Source: Halostagnicola sp. A56 (lineage in GTDB: Archaea > Halobacteriota > Halobacteria > Halobacteriales > Natrialbaceae). From it: a stretch of DNA of 64,000 bases. The DNA lies in the NCBI RefSeq assembly GCF_000691505.1, contig NZ_JMIP02000015.1:1-64000 (forward strand). Direction: 5' to 3'. Shown one piece after another: positions 12,241-19,433 of this stretch. The position numbers and the translations under genes are program-made. Each line of letters begins with the position of its first letter. The first letter of the stretch is position 1. Below the pieces are notes generated by a model. It was not told where the DNA came from and did no database searches. It saw only the letters and a list, made by a program, of their open reading frames with translations.

Positions 12241-12405
12241 CGTCGCGACGACGTTGGCAACATCGAAGTCAATTACTATTCGAGTTGAGACTACGACGGA
12301 GTATATATTATCTTAGCGCCACTATACTCAAATTGATCTGCTATCCGTGATGTCTTCGATCCACTCTTTATATAATGAAATCGCAAGAGGGCGTTGAACC
12401 CTTTT

Positions 12406-12445
12406 TAAGTATGCCCGGGGAGGGATCTAAACCCGACCTTTACAT
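12406..12445 (-). other. Possible att site resembling a tRNA 3' end
   Basis: The minus strand reads a T-arm-like GGGTTTAGATCCC followed by TCCCCGGGCA, the order of a tRNA T-arm and acceptor 3' strand with discriminator A. The T-loop has two mismatches to TTCRAAT and the outer T-stem does not pair. There is no room for the rest of a tRNA before the integrase ATG at 12468. It fits a decayed attachment-site copy, but no second copy was found. Confidence 0.25.
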
Positions 12446-12467
12446 GCCCACTGAAATAGTATAAGTC

Positions 12468-13697
12468 ATGACGGCGCACCCGGAACAGTCGATCAAACGG
12501 CTCCGTGAGCGAGTCAACGGTGCCGAGGATATGAGCGAAGACGACGCGCAAGCGCTCCTCCGAATGAGCAACCGTATCCGTATCCTCGGGGAGTCGAAAT
12601 ACGGTGACTTCGCCCACGAGAAGTACCTCATGCGAGCTGTCAAACTCGCCCAGGAGGTCGGCGGTCTCGCCGACGCGCTTGAGGATCGCGACGCCGCGGA
12701 AAACCTCGTCGCCTGGATCAACACGGAGAAGTCGAACTCCGCTGAGACCAACAAGGATTACCGAGTCACCCTCCGACAGTTCGGAAAGCTCGCCAGTGGA
12801 GACGACGTCGACGGCATCCCCGACAGTCTCGAGTGGGTTCCTGGCGGCTATCCAAGCAACTACGACCCGGCACCCGATCCGGGCGACATGCTCCGGTGGG
12901 ACGAAGAAATCCTCCCCATGATCGACGCGTGTTCGAATCTCCGCGATCGCGCGCTGATCGCCCTCGCCTGGGATCTCGGTCCGCGCCCGTACGAACTGTT
13001 CGACCTGACACCGAAGCAGATCACCGACCATAAATACGGCCTCCAAGTCACTGTCAACGGAAAGACTGGCCGACGATCGCCCGTCCTGATCCCGTCGGTG
13101 CCGTACGTCCAGCGATGGCTCGAGGTACATCCAGGTGACCGAAACGATCCGCTGTTCTGTGCGCTCAACTCCCCGCGCGAAATCTCGAATAACCGAATCC
13201 GGGACATCCTCAAGGAGAAGGCACGGAAGGCTGACGTCGAACGGCCGGTCACACCCTCGAATTTCCGGAAGTCCTCCGCGTCGCATCTGGCGAGCCAGGG
13301 CGTCTCGCAGGCCCACCTCGAGGACCATCACGGCTGGACTCGGGGATCCGATATCGCCTCGCGTTACATCAGCGTCTTCGGTGATGCGAACGACCGGGAG
13401 ATCGCCCGCGCCCACGGCATCGATGTCGGTGAAGACGAACACGAGGATCTCGCGCCGGTCCCGTGCCCTAGCTGCGATCGGGATAACCCGAGAGATAGTG
13501 ATGTATGTGTGTGGTGCGGACGCGCGCTCAGCCAACGCGCATTGGATAAATCCGACGATGTCAACCGCCGATGGGTCGAGTCCGCCGGAGAGGCCAGTGG
13601 GGAGCAGGGTGACGTCTCCCTCGATGACGTCATGGAAGCCCGCGACCTCGTCGACGAGAATCCCGCGCTCAAACGACTCCTGTTCGGCGACGACTGA
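12468..13697 (+). CDS. Tyrosine recombinase / integrase with C-terminal zinc ribbon
   Basis: 409 aa. The N-terminal SAM-like DNA-binding region is about 1-140 and the catalytic domain about 145-305. Visible catalytic residues are Arg173 (WDLGPRPYELFDL), Arg267 (TPSNFRKSSASHLA; the usual first His of HxxR is Ser264), a HHGW segment at 287-290 and the nucleophile Tyr300 (SRYISVFG). A four-cysteine ribbon (C333, C336, C347, C350) and an acidic tail follow, a haloarchaeal integrase architecture. It opens the element and converges with the small-gene operon. It should catalyse site-specific integration or excision. Activity is likely because all core residues but the box II His are present. Confidence 0.85.
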   Translation: MTAHPEQSIKRLRERVNGAEDMSEDDAQALLRMSNRIRILGESKYGDFAHEKYLMRAVKLAQEVGGLADALEDRDAAENLVAWINTEKSNSAETNKDYRVTLRQFGKLASGDDVDGIPDSLEWVPGGYPSNYDPAPDPGDMLRWDEEILPMIDACSNLRDRALIALAWDLGPRPYELFDLTPKQITDHKYGLQVTVNGKTGRRSPVLIPSVPYVQRWLEVHPGDRNDPLFCALNSPREISNNRIRDILKEKARKADVERPVTPSNFRKSSASHLASQGVSQAHLEDHHGWTRGSDIASRYISVFGDANDREIARAHGIDVGEDEHEDLAPVPCPSCDRDNPRDSDVCVWCGRALSQRALDKSDDVNRRWVESAGEASGEQGDVSLDDVMEARDLVDENPALKRLLFGDD

Positions 13698-13699
13698 CA

Positions 13700-13855
13700 T
13701 CACTTCTCACCTCCGTCGGTGATCTCGATGATGCGCTCGATATCTTCCGAAATTGGAAGGTCGGCGTCTGCGATTCGCTCGAGGAGCTCGCGGTTTTCTT
13801 CGACAGTCTCTGCTGCTTCGTCTGTTGGGTCTGGATTCGTGGAAGTCGTACTCAT
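13700..13855 (-). CDS. Small acidic protein, last gene of the element operon
   Basis: 51 aa (MSTTSTNPDPTDEAAE...). It is predicted mostly helical and acidic, with a RELLERIADADLP segment, and no recognised domain. The ATG at 13855 overlaps the stop of the preceding gene by 4 nt, supporting this start over longer upstream readings. Its stop lies 2 nt from the end of the convergent integrase gene. Function unknown. Confidence 0.55.
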   Translation of the reverse strand: MSTTSTNPDPTDEAAETVEENRELLERIADADLPISEDIERIIEITDGGEK

Positions 13856-14169
13856 TGATCTGTCACCTGTGAGCGGATGTACTGCTGTTCGTCTTCCGCT
13901 CGATGCCACAGCGGGATGCAGGTCATGAGTGCTCCCTGTCGGGCGAGGAGTATGACTTCCATCTCGTAGAGTCGCGCAACGCACGCGTTCGATGCGCTGG
14001 GGTAGTGGACCGGCTCGGCGTCTCTCCAGGCCTCGCGAAGATCGACATCGGTGCCGACCCGATCGGGCCAGGTATCGGTCGTGATGTGGTCGCTGACCCT
14101 CCCGATCGACATCTCTGCAGCTCGGCGGCGTTCACCGGCCGGGTCGGGTGATAGAGAGACAGCGCTCAT
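13852..14169 (-). CDS. Hypothetical element protein (105 aa)
   Basis: Unrecognised. The N-terminus is Arg-rich, the middle has WPDRVGTDVDLREAWRDAEPV, and the C-terminal half looks like a small alpha/beta fold (CVARLYEMEVILLARQG). Some haloarchaeal plasmid and provirus genes have this look, with an HVHxR-like basic patch lacking catalytic residues that I can name. It is coupled to both neighbours by 4-nt overlaps (ATGA type), so it is translated as part of the operon. Confidence 0.5.
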   Translation of the reverse strand: MSAVSLSPDPAGERRRAAEMSIGRVSDHITTDTWPDRVGTDVDLREAWRDAEPVHYPSASNACVARLYEMEVILLARQGALMTCIPLWHRAEDEQQYIRSQVTDQ

Positions 14170-14633
14170 AGGATCACCCCGGCGACGAACGTGGCAATCA
14201 GACCGACGACTAGGACGAGCAGGCCGATCGCCCGCGGGTCCGCGCTAGCTCGCCCGTCGGCCTCGAGCGCCCAGCTGGGATGGGCCTTGTCCTGGAGTCG
14301 TTCGACGTGGCCGTGGGCCTCTAGGTTCGACAGGATCTGTCCAACCTGTCGAGGATCCGCGCCGACGTCCGTCGCGATCTCTCGCGTTTGGATCCAGTTC
14401 CGTGCCGGGTCGTCGGCGATCTCGGTGATCGACTCGAGGATGGTTTCGGAGCCGATATCTGCGGCTTCCCGGAGGACCTCGCGGCCAACAGGGAATTCGT
14501 CGACGTCTTTCGCGTCGATCGGCGGGCCTGCGTAGACGGTCTGGCACGATTTGCATCGGTGAGCTCGCTCGTCAGCGAGTCTCTCGATGCGCGTGTGGCC
14601 CTCGGGACACCGGTAGCGCCACGGGGCGCTCAT
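14166..14633 (-). CDS. Zinc-ribbon / winged-helix protein with C-terminal membrane anchor
   Basis: 155 aa. The N-terminal zinc-ribbon-like segment has Cys9, His13, Cys27 and Cys30. A winged HTH (about 75-125) contains IQTREIATDVGADPRQVGQ and ends in HPSWALEADG. A single C-terminal transmembrane helix (134-154, IGLLVLVVGLIATFVAG) follows. A DNA-binding domain tethered to the membrane is unusual for an element regulator. It could sense the envelope or hold the element at the membrane (inference). Overlaps both neighbours by 4 nt. Confidence 0.6.
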   Translation of the reverse strand: MSAPWRYRCPEGHTRIERLADERAHRCKSCQTVYAGPPIDAKDVDEFPVGREVLREAADIGSETILESITEIADDPARNWIQTREIATDVGADPRQVGQILSNLEAHGHVERLQDKAHPSWALEADGRASADPRAIGLLVLVVGLIATFVAGVIL

Positions 14634-15385
14634 CGCCGACCACCTGTGACTTCCCGAACATCTCCATAATAGCCGAGCGCGACCGTGATCGTCCGCGCCC
14701 GTCCCGGAGTAACGCCGAGTTCGTCAGCGATGGCCCCCAGGTCTCCGTGCTCGTCGACAGCTGTCTGGACGTTGGTCTCGGTTACCCCGTCGGGGAGCTC
14801 TATATCCGGTTCGTCCTTCTCGCTGTCGACGGCGTCGACGGTGATTTCGTCGGTGGCTTCTTGAACGTCGTCGCCGGTGTCCGCCGGCGCGTCGTCCGCG
14901 GCATCCTCCTCGAGGTCGACTGGTACCTCTGACTCTGGTTCTGACTCGGTGTCGTCCTCGGTGGAGGTGCCGTTTTCACTATCGGTTTCGTGGACCCCGT
15001 GATTTTTCATTTGTCGGTACACCGCAGCGTATCCGACCTCGAATCGCTCGGAGGCTTGACTGATATTGCCGTCTGCCTCGTCGTAGGCGCGCTGAAGGTC
15101 CTCGGTTTTGGTGTGGTCTAGGAGCTCTGCAGTTTCCTCGGCGTCGTCGGTGTCGTCCGACTCGCCGTCGACGGCGATCTCCTCCTGGTCGGTGTCGGGT
15201 TGGGTGCGGGGTTCAACGCCGGCGATCGCATCGAGATCGGCGTCGCGAACTGTGACAGTGAGCTGACCGCGGAGTTCGTTCGCATCGGCCTCGAGCAGCT
15301 GAGCGCTGTCGACTTCAAGCGGCGTGTCCTGGAGTGCGCCGACGACGCCAGCGAACCGGCGAAGCCCATCGGCGACATCACTCAT
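14630..15385 (-). CDS. Acidic two-HTH element protein
   Basis: 251 aa from the ATG at 15385 (MSDVADGLRRFAG). Longer upstream readings run into the preceding gene. Two HTH-like segments are visible. One at about 95-130 (EDLQRAYDEADGNISQASERF) reads like a homeodomain-type or Fis-like helix. A second is at 205-240 (VDEHGDLGAIADELGVTPGRA). An Asp/Glu-rich linker of about 65 residues separates them. It is probably a DNA-binding regulator or partition-type factor of the element. No enzymatic motif. Confidence 0.5.
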   Translation of the reverse strand: MSDVADGLRRFAGVVGALQDTPLEVDSAQLLEADANELRGQLTVTVRDADLDAIAGVEPRTQPDTDQEEIAVDGESDDTDDAEETAELLDHTKTEDLQRAYDEADGNISQASERFEVGYAAVYRQMKNHGVHETDSENGTSTEDDTESEPESEVPVDLEEDAADDAPADTGDDVQEATDEITVDAVDSEKDEPDIELPDGVTETNVQTAVDEHGDLGAIADELGVTPGRARTITVALGYYGDVREVTGGRR

Positions 15386-15836
15386 CGTCGATCGCCTCCG
15401 GGACCGCATCCTCGCCGATCGCGATGCCGTCGTCGGTCGCGACGATCGTCTCACGCCGGTAGATCTCCTCGAGGCCACCATCGGCCCGGAGCTCCGTCGC
15501 GCGCTCGAACTCGCCGCCATCGGGGATCGTCGCCTCGTTGTCGTCCTCGAGATACGCCACACAGTCGTCGCACGTGTCGGCCTCCTCGCGGAACCGTTCG
15601 GGATCCTCCGTTAGATCCGCGACAGGGGTCTCGACGATCGTCCCACAGGCGGCGACGTGTCTGGTGTCCTCGATGTACATCGAGGCGTGGAACGTCTCCT
15701 CGAGGTCTTGGACCCAGTGCTGGACGTCGACTTCGTTTTCGGAGGGGAGCCCGTGGCGGGACTCGAGCTCGTCCATCTTGCATTGCTGGCACAGGTAGTC
15801 TCGATTCCCGCAGACCGTACAGTCGGTCACGACCAA
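15378..15836 (-). CDS. Cysteine-rich zinc-binding element protein
   Basis: 152 aa. The N-terminus has a tight C-x2-C...C-x2-C cluster (Cys6, Cys9, Cys16, Cys19) and the middle has another Cys pair (CDDC), both likely zinc sites. The stretch HVAACGTIVETPVADLT resembles short haloarchaeal phage or plasmid proteins of unknown role. It overlaps the next gene by 8 nt and the previous one by 10 nt. Confidence 0.5.
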   Translation of the reverse strand: MVVTDCTVCGNRDYLCQQCKMDELESRHGLPSENEVDVQHWVQDLEETFHASMYIEDTRHVAACGTIVETPVADLTEDPERFREEADTCDDCVAYLEDDNEATIPDGGEFERATELRADGGLEEIYRRETIVATDDGIAIGEDAVPEAIDDE

Positions 15837-16369
15837 CTCACCCCGTCGTACTTCTGCTGGGCATCACGGAGGACCTCCTCGAGATTCTCCGCGTACAGCT
15901 CGAAGAACCGGAACTGGCCGATAAACTCCTCGAGTTGGTTCTCGGCTTCGGCAGCAACCGCTTCGGGTGTGACCTCGCCTTGATTGTCTTCGACGATATC
16001 TGCCTCGAGCCACAGCTCTTCGATTGTCTTCTGGAAGGCGATGGCCGTTGCCGTCGTCATCCCGATTCCGTAGCCGGTTCGAGATGGGTTGTAGAACGTG
16101 TGGAGGCCGAGGTCGCCAAACCACGTTGCTTCGCCGAGGTTGTCGCGCACGCGGAGTTCCTCTGAGGCTGCTTCGAGTCGTTTCTCGATCGGTCGGCGGT
16201 CGAGCTCTTCCGCGGCACAGCTTCCGTTACAGTAGAAGTCGGTGACGACACCGATTCCGTCTTCAGCAGGGTGGGAGTGCTTGACGATTTCCTCGTCGTC
16301 CTCGAGATCGGTTTCATCGAAGCTGATACGGTCGGGGATCTCGTTGCCACAGTGCTGGCAGGCGATCAT
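15827..16369 (-). CDS. Zinc-finger element protein (180 aa)
   Basis: 180 aa. It has a CxxC at residues 4-7 (CQHCGNEIP) and CNGSC near residue 47, likely one split zinc site, followed by a helical region with ELYAENLEEVLRDAQQKY at the C-terminus. The middle contains LGLHTFYNPSRTGYGIGM, which I do not recognise. Overlaps both neighbours, so translationally coupled. Confidence 0.5.
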   Translation of the reverse strand: MIACQHCGNEIPDRISFDETDLEDDEEIVKHSHPAEDGIGVVTDFYCNGSCAAEELDRRPIEKRLEAASEELRVRDNLGEATWFGDLGLHTFYNPSRTGYGIGMTTATAIAFQKTIEELWLEADIVEDNQGEVTPEAVAAEAENQLEEFIGQFRFFELYAENLEEVLRDAQQKYDGVSWS

Positions 16370-16695
16370 CGCCGATCACTCGTGTAGACGACGTAGTTCG
16401 TCGAGAGCCACTCCGTGCCGTCTGGATCTCCAACGAGGTATCCGTAGCAGCCGGCTGTCGGGGTCCCCTCGAGCGGCTCGGCGTAGTGGCTCTGTTTCTC
16501 GGCCGCGTCGAATCGACGGGCCGTCTTGATTCGCCGGAGTTCCGCGGAGTCCTGGTCGACGCCGTCGTCCTCGAGTCGGGCTCGCTCGGCGATCGCCGCG
16601 AAGGTGTCGACGATGGACTCGACCGCGCCCGCCTTATTGAGATCGACTCGATCGCGATCGTCCCGGTCGTCGGGGAACTCGCCGGTGGTCGTCAT
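16366..16695 (-). CDS. Hypothetical element protein (109 aa)
   Basis: 109 aa, unrecognised. It has a helical central part (SIVDTFAAIAERARLEDDG) and a C-terminal WLSTNYVVYTSDRR strand. Overlaps of 4 nt at both ends place it firmly in the operon. No motif for an enzymatic role. Confidence 0.5.
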   Translation of the reverse strand: MTTTGEFPDDRDDRDRVDLNKAGAVESIVDTFAAIAERARLEDDGVDQDSAELRRIKTARRFDAAEKQSHYAEPLEGTPTAGCYGYLVGDPDGTEWLSTNYVVYTSDRR

Positions 16696-16823
16696 GCCGC
16701 CACCCCGTGGAAAAAGACGTCTGTTCGGGGCTCGGCGCGCTTGAGTGCGCCCTCGAGGTAGCCGCTGGTTGTGTTCGATCCGGTACTGTTTTTGTCGTCG
16801 TCCGTGTCTGTGTACATGGTCAT
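16692..16823 (-). CDS. Small protein, first gene of the element operon (start uncertain)
   Basis: 43 aa from the ATG at 16823 (MTMYTDTDDDKNST...). An in-frame ATG at 16968 would give 91 aa, and a still longer reading is open. No clear TATA box or Shine-Dalgarno decides between them. The end overlaps the next gene by 4 nt, so the 3' end is secure. Function unknown. Confidence 0.4.
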   Translation of the reverse strand: MTMYTDTDDDKNSTGSNTTSGYLEGALKRAEPRTDVFFHGVAA

Positions 16824-17224
16824 GGATTGATCCGGAGCCGATTCGCGCTCCGGGGTTGTCGTCGTCTGTGGCCTGCGAACTGCCGGGGACGCCAAGTCCT
16901 GGATAGATCGGGCGTCCTCGGTGGGGTTCGCAAGTGCTCGATTAGTCTGTGCGTCTCTCTTTCCCATAAGTTCGTGAGCGCTGTTTCCGCATTTCCGAAA
17001 TTCGCGGTAAGTGCCGATTACCGCCGCGTAGACGCTTCTCCCGGCGTCTTTTCTTCTCTCCGCAACGGTTCCGAAAACACGATAGTCAGGATAAACTGAC
17101 TGTTTCGAGCGCGTATGGGGTCCATAGTAAGGCCCCCGCGGGGCGTTTGCTTGCATGAGGTTCATCGTGGTTTTCCCGGGGCGCTGGCACGCCTCGGGCT
17201 GCAGTTAATTGGTGAGTCGATTCG
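16824..17224. other. Leader/intergenic region of the element operon
   Basis: About 400 bases between the operon and the minus-strand RHH gene. An AT-rich stretch at 17085-17096 contains TTTATCC on the minus strand, a possible TATA box for the operon. If so, the operon has a long leader or the first gene starts further upstream than annotated. No repeats or RNA structure were recognised. Confidence 0.35.
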
Positions 17225-17404
17225 CTACAGCGCGTTCGTCTCGACAGTGTACGATTCGGGTGCTTCCCATTCGCCACTGTCTTCGGCCTCGAATCGCGCG
17301 ACGAGAGCTTCGCGAACATATCTGCTTTTGTTCCCGTCCTCGCCGGCGCGCCCCTCGAGGTCCTCCAACATTTCATCAGGCATCGTGAACGACGGTCGCG
17401 CCAT
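17225..17404 (-). CDS. Ribbon-helix-helix DNA-binding protein
   Basis: 59 aa, read directly from the sequence: it starts MARPSFTMPDEMLEDLEGRA and ends in YTVETNAL. The basic/hydrophobic first strand (RPSFTMP) and helix pair with NKSRYVREALVARFE are the Arc/MetJ/CopG pattern. It is divergent from a second RHH gene at 17512, with an operator-like palindrome between. A TATA element (17428-17438) sits 24-34 nt upstream, so the mRNA is probably leaderless. Likely an antitoxin-type or copy-control repressor of the element. Confidence 0.7.
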   Translation of the reverse strand: MARPSFTMPDEMLEDLEGRAGEDGNKSRYVREALVARFEAEDSGEWEAPESYTVETNAL

Positions 17405-17511
17405 GCTACTGCATTACTACTGCACCACTATAATATTACCGTCTCGTACTAATGTAGTGTAGCACTTCCGAATGCTACATTCTTATGTTACTGTGGTAGA
17501 ATGGCAGAAGT
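17405..17511. promoter_or_regulatory. Divergent promoter with operator palindrome between two RHH genes
   Basis: The arms TGTAGCA (17458-17464) and TGCTACA (17473-17479) form a perfect 7-bp inverted repeat with an 8-nt spacer. Two direct TACTGCA repeats lie at 17407-17413 and 17418-17424. The minus-strand TATA is at 17428-17438. RHH dimers bind such short repeats cooperatively, so autoregulation by one or both flanking genes is likely (inference). Confidence 0.6.
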
Positions 17512-17694
17512 ATGAGCGAGCGGGACAAGCAGCTAACGACGTACGTGACTGAAGAGGAACGGAACCAGATTCGTGTGAAGGCTGCAGAAGAGGGTTATTC
17601 AGGTGTCTCTGGCTGGCTTCGAGATCTTGCGCTTGATGAACTGGAGGACGAAGAGGGAAATCCGAAGGCTCCGGCAGTAGCGACAGCTGACTAA
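17512..17694 (+). CDS. Ribbon-helix-helix protein (60 aa)
   Basis: 60 aa. The sequence opens with an exposed strand (KQLTTYVTEEERNQIRVKA) followed by an EGYSGVSGWLRDLAL turn-helix, the pattern of RHH antitoxins and plasmid regulators. It is divergent from the RHH gene at 17225 and only about 40 nt upstream of the VapB-like gene, so it may regulate the downstream pair. No partner toxin of its own is visible. Confidence 0.65.
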   Translation: MSERDKQLTTYVTEEERNQIRVKAAEEGYSGVSGWLRDLALDELEDEEGNPKAPAVATAD

Positions 17695-17736
17695 TTCACC
17701 GACAGAATCATGCCCGTAGCCATCAACTCCCGTAAC

Positions 17737-17874
17737 ATGGACGACGACAGCACACCCTCGAGTGATGGGGACGATGACGTTCCACTAGGAACGTTCCTGT
17801 CGCGAGCGTTCGACGACACTGACGCCGACGTGGATTCCGTCGAAGCTGTTCGCGAGATCCGCGAAGACGTATGA
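17737..17874 (+). CDS. VapB-like antitoxin
   Basis: 45 aa from the ATG at 17737; an upstream in-frame ATG at 17710 would give 54 aa. Acidic, with the C-terminal helix AFDDTDADVDSVEAVREIRE typical of haloarchaeal antitoxins that precede PIN toxins. The stop overlaps the toxin start by 4 nt (ATGA). No DNA-binding domain is obvious, so autoregulation may depend on the RHH gene upstream. Confidence 0.6.
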   Translation: MDDDSTPSSDGDDDVPLGTFLSRAFDDTDADVDSVEAVREIREDV

Positions 17875-18035
17875 AGCTGTTCGTTGATACGAACCTCCTC
17901 GTTGCTGCAACACTTGATGAAGATGAGCGTGGCGAGATGGCAACGAAGTTTCTAAATCTGGACCGGGAGTTAGCGACGACAATACTCAATCTGATGGAGT
18001 TTCGCACGGTGCTCACAAAGAAGAAACAGCTATGA
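17871..18035 (+). pseudogene. Truncated VapC-like PIN-domain toxin
   Basis: 54 aa remain of a domain of about 130. MKLFVDTNLLVAATLDEDE gives the first catalytic Asp, and LNLMEFRTVLTKKKQ gives the acidic Glu region, then a stop. Just downstream another frame reads DRIEREFAELASKS, which looks like the continuation of the same helix, so a frameshift or deletion near 18035-18080 probably broke the gene. The last two acidic residues are missing, so RNase activity is not expected. Bases up to 18216 hold no further recognisable part. Confidence 0.65.
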
Positions 18036-18216
18036 ATCTGCCGGTGTTCACATTTGTTTCCCGACAATCGACCGGATCGAGCGTGAGTTCGCGGAATTGG
18101 CGAGCAAATCAGCGCGTGAGCGCGTCTTTCCACGGCATCTGTCAATCGAAAGAGAGAGGCTCGAGGTTTCCGGGAGAAAATCAGACAGACCACACCGGAA
18201 GCCAGCGCCGGCGGAT

Positions 18217-19212
18217 TTAGGGACTCGGCGCTGCCTTCTGTAGCGCCGTCTCCGCGATGTTGCCGCCGTAGTCGGCGCTTCTCGAGAGCGAGTCGACGAT
18301 CAGGCCGAGCGACTGGGCCTGCATGGGCTCGAGTTCTCGAAGCATGTCGTCGATCGTTCGCGTGTGTTCGTCGATCTCGAGGATCCGTTCGCGAGCGGCG
18401 TGTCCGAGCCGGTTCGCCTCGTCGCTGTCGTCGGCGAACAGCGCGTCGAGGGACTTCTCGAGCACGTCGAAGGCGTCCTCGCGAAGCGCGACGAGTGCGT
18501 CCGCGACCTCCTCCGGGATCTCCCCGAGTTTGAGCGCGAGCTGACTGATTTTGACCGCGTGGTCTGCGACCCGCTCGAGTTGACGGGCGCTCGAGTGATA
18601 ATCGAAGCAGTCCTCTCGGGGAACGCCGAGTTCCTCGGCAGCTCGAGGCGAGCGCAGCGTCGCGCGGAATATCCGGGAGACGACGAGCCACAGTCGGTCG
18701 ACGTCGTCGTCGCGCTCGATCACGTCGCGCGCGATGTCGTCGTCGTTCTCGACGAGCGCGGTGGTTGCGTCCTCGAGCATCGACGAGGAGATCAAGCGCA
18801 TGCGAGTCACGGCGTTGACGATCGAAAGCTCCGAGGAATCGAGCAGGTCCTGGATCACGACGCTGTCAGTCGTCTCCTCAAGGACCTCGACGCCGACGAG
18901 ACTCTGGGTCGCGCTCCGAATCGCGCGGCGCTGGTCGGTCGTGATCCGGTTTGCCTCGAGGCGGATCAGATCGAAGCCACTGACGTACATCGTCATGACG
19001 GCCCGGGTCAGTCGGTCGTCCTCGAGACTCGAGACGTCGAGGGTCCCCTCCTGTCTATCGACGTCGCTCTGGGGAGTCAAAAGCAGCGAATCGTCCTCGG
19101 GATAGAACTCGACGGTCGTCCCGGCGCTGACCTGGTTGTCGGTCGCCCAGGATTTCGGCAGCGATACCGTGTACGTCGATCCGCCCGTGACCTGGACTTT
19201 TCGCGTCTCCAT
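18217..19212 (-). CDS. phoU: PhoU-type phosphate uptake regulator with AbrB domain
   Basis: 331 aa. The N-terminal AbrB/SpoVT-like DNA-binding domain (1-45, TGGSTYTVSLPKSWA) is fused to tandem PhoU helical-bundle repeats with the E-R-x-x-D pattern (for example RQLERVADHAVKI). This architecture is the haloarchaeal phosphate-signalling regulator. No pst transporter is adjacent, so it may act in trans. The gene is probably leaderless, with TATA at 19236-19242 and phased repeats upstream. It forms the right-hand chromosomal border of the mobile patch. Confidence 0.88.
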   Translation of the reverse strand: METRKVQVTGGSTYTVSLPKSWATDNQVSAGTTVEFYPEDDSLLLTPQSDVDRQEGTLDVSSLEDDRLTRAVMTMYVSGFDLIRLEANRITTDQRRAIRSATQSLVGVEVLEETTDSVVIQDLLDSSELSIVNAVTRMRLISSSMLEDATTALVENDDDIARDVIERDDDVDRLWLVVSRIFRATLRSPRAAEELGVPREDCFDYHSSARQLERVADHAVKISQLALKLGEIPEEVADALVALREDAFDVLEKSLDALFADDSDEANRLGHAARERILEIDEHTRTIDDMLRELEPMQAQSLGLIVDSLSRSADYGGNIAETALQKAAPSP

Positions 19213-19235
19213 GTGCGGAGGTTGCGGACATGGGA

Positions 19236-19276
19236 CTATAAATCTATTCTAATCTATAAATCTGATTGCAATCTAT
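19236..19276 (-). promoter_or_regulatory. phoU promoter with phased AATCTAT repeats
   Basis: The minus-strand TATA box (CTATAAA on the plus strand, 19236-19242) lies 24-30 nt before the ATG. Directly upstream, AATCTAT occurs at 19241, 19251 and 19270, with a degenerate AATCTGA at 19259, roughly one helical turn apart. The palindrome GATTGCAATC sits at 19264-19273. The position just upstream of TATA/BRE suits an activator or autoregulator site. The binding protein is unknown. Confidence 0.6.
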
Positions 19277-19433
19277 AGAGGGTACTCCTACTCGGTGATA
19301 GAGTCCTACAACCGACCATATCCGAATCGTTCGGATCGTTTTTCGAGCGTAACCAACAGCTACTCAGTTACGAACGACGATCTATATATACGAGGTGCAG
19401 CGATGAATATCTCCCTATCGAGTGGAGACGAGT

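Larger units (their letters stand above)
12406..18216. mobile_element. Putative integrative element (integrase, overlapping small-gene operon, RHH regulators, broken TA)
   Basis: A block of element-type genes between a truncated sensor kinase on the left and chromosomal phoU on the right. It contains a tyrosine recombinase, eight small minus-strand genes with 4-10 bp overlaps, two divergent ribbon-helix-helix genes and a VapBC-like fragment. Many of the proteins have CxxC zinc ribbons and no chromosomal role that I recognise. I could not find a convincing direct repeat at both ends, so both borders are inferred. The left border is set at a tRNA-3'-end-like motif (12406-12445), the right one where phoU begins. 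Confidence 0.5.

Noticed and set aside
12051..12350. A 99-aa plus-strand frame after the truncated kinase
   Set aside because: No family character; the minus strand gives a better, though decayed, protein text at the same place.
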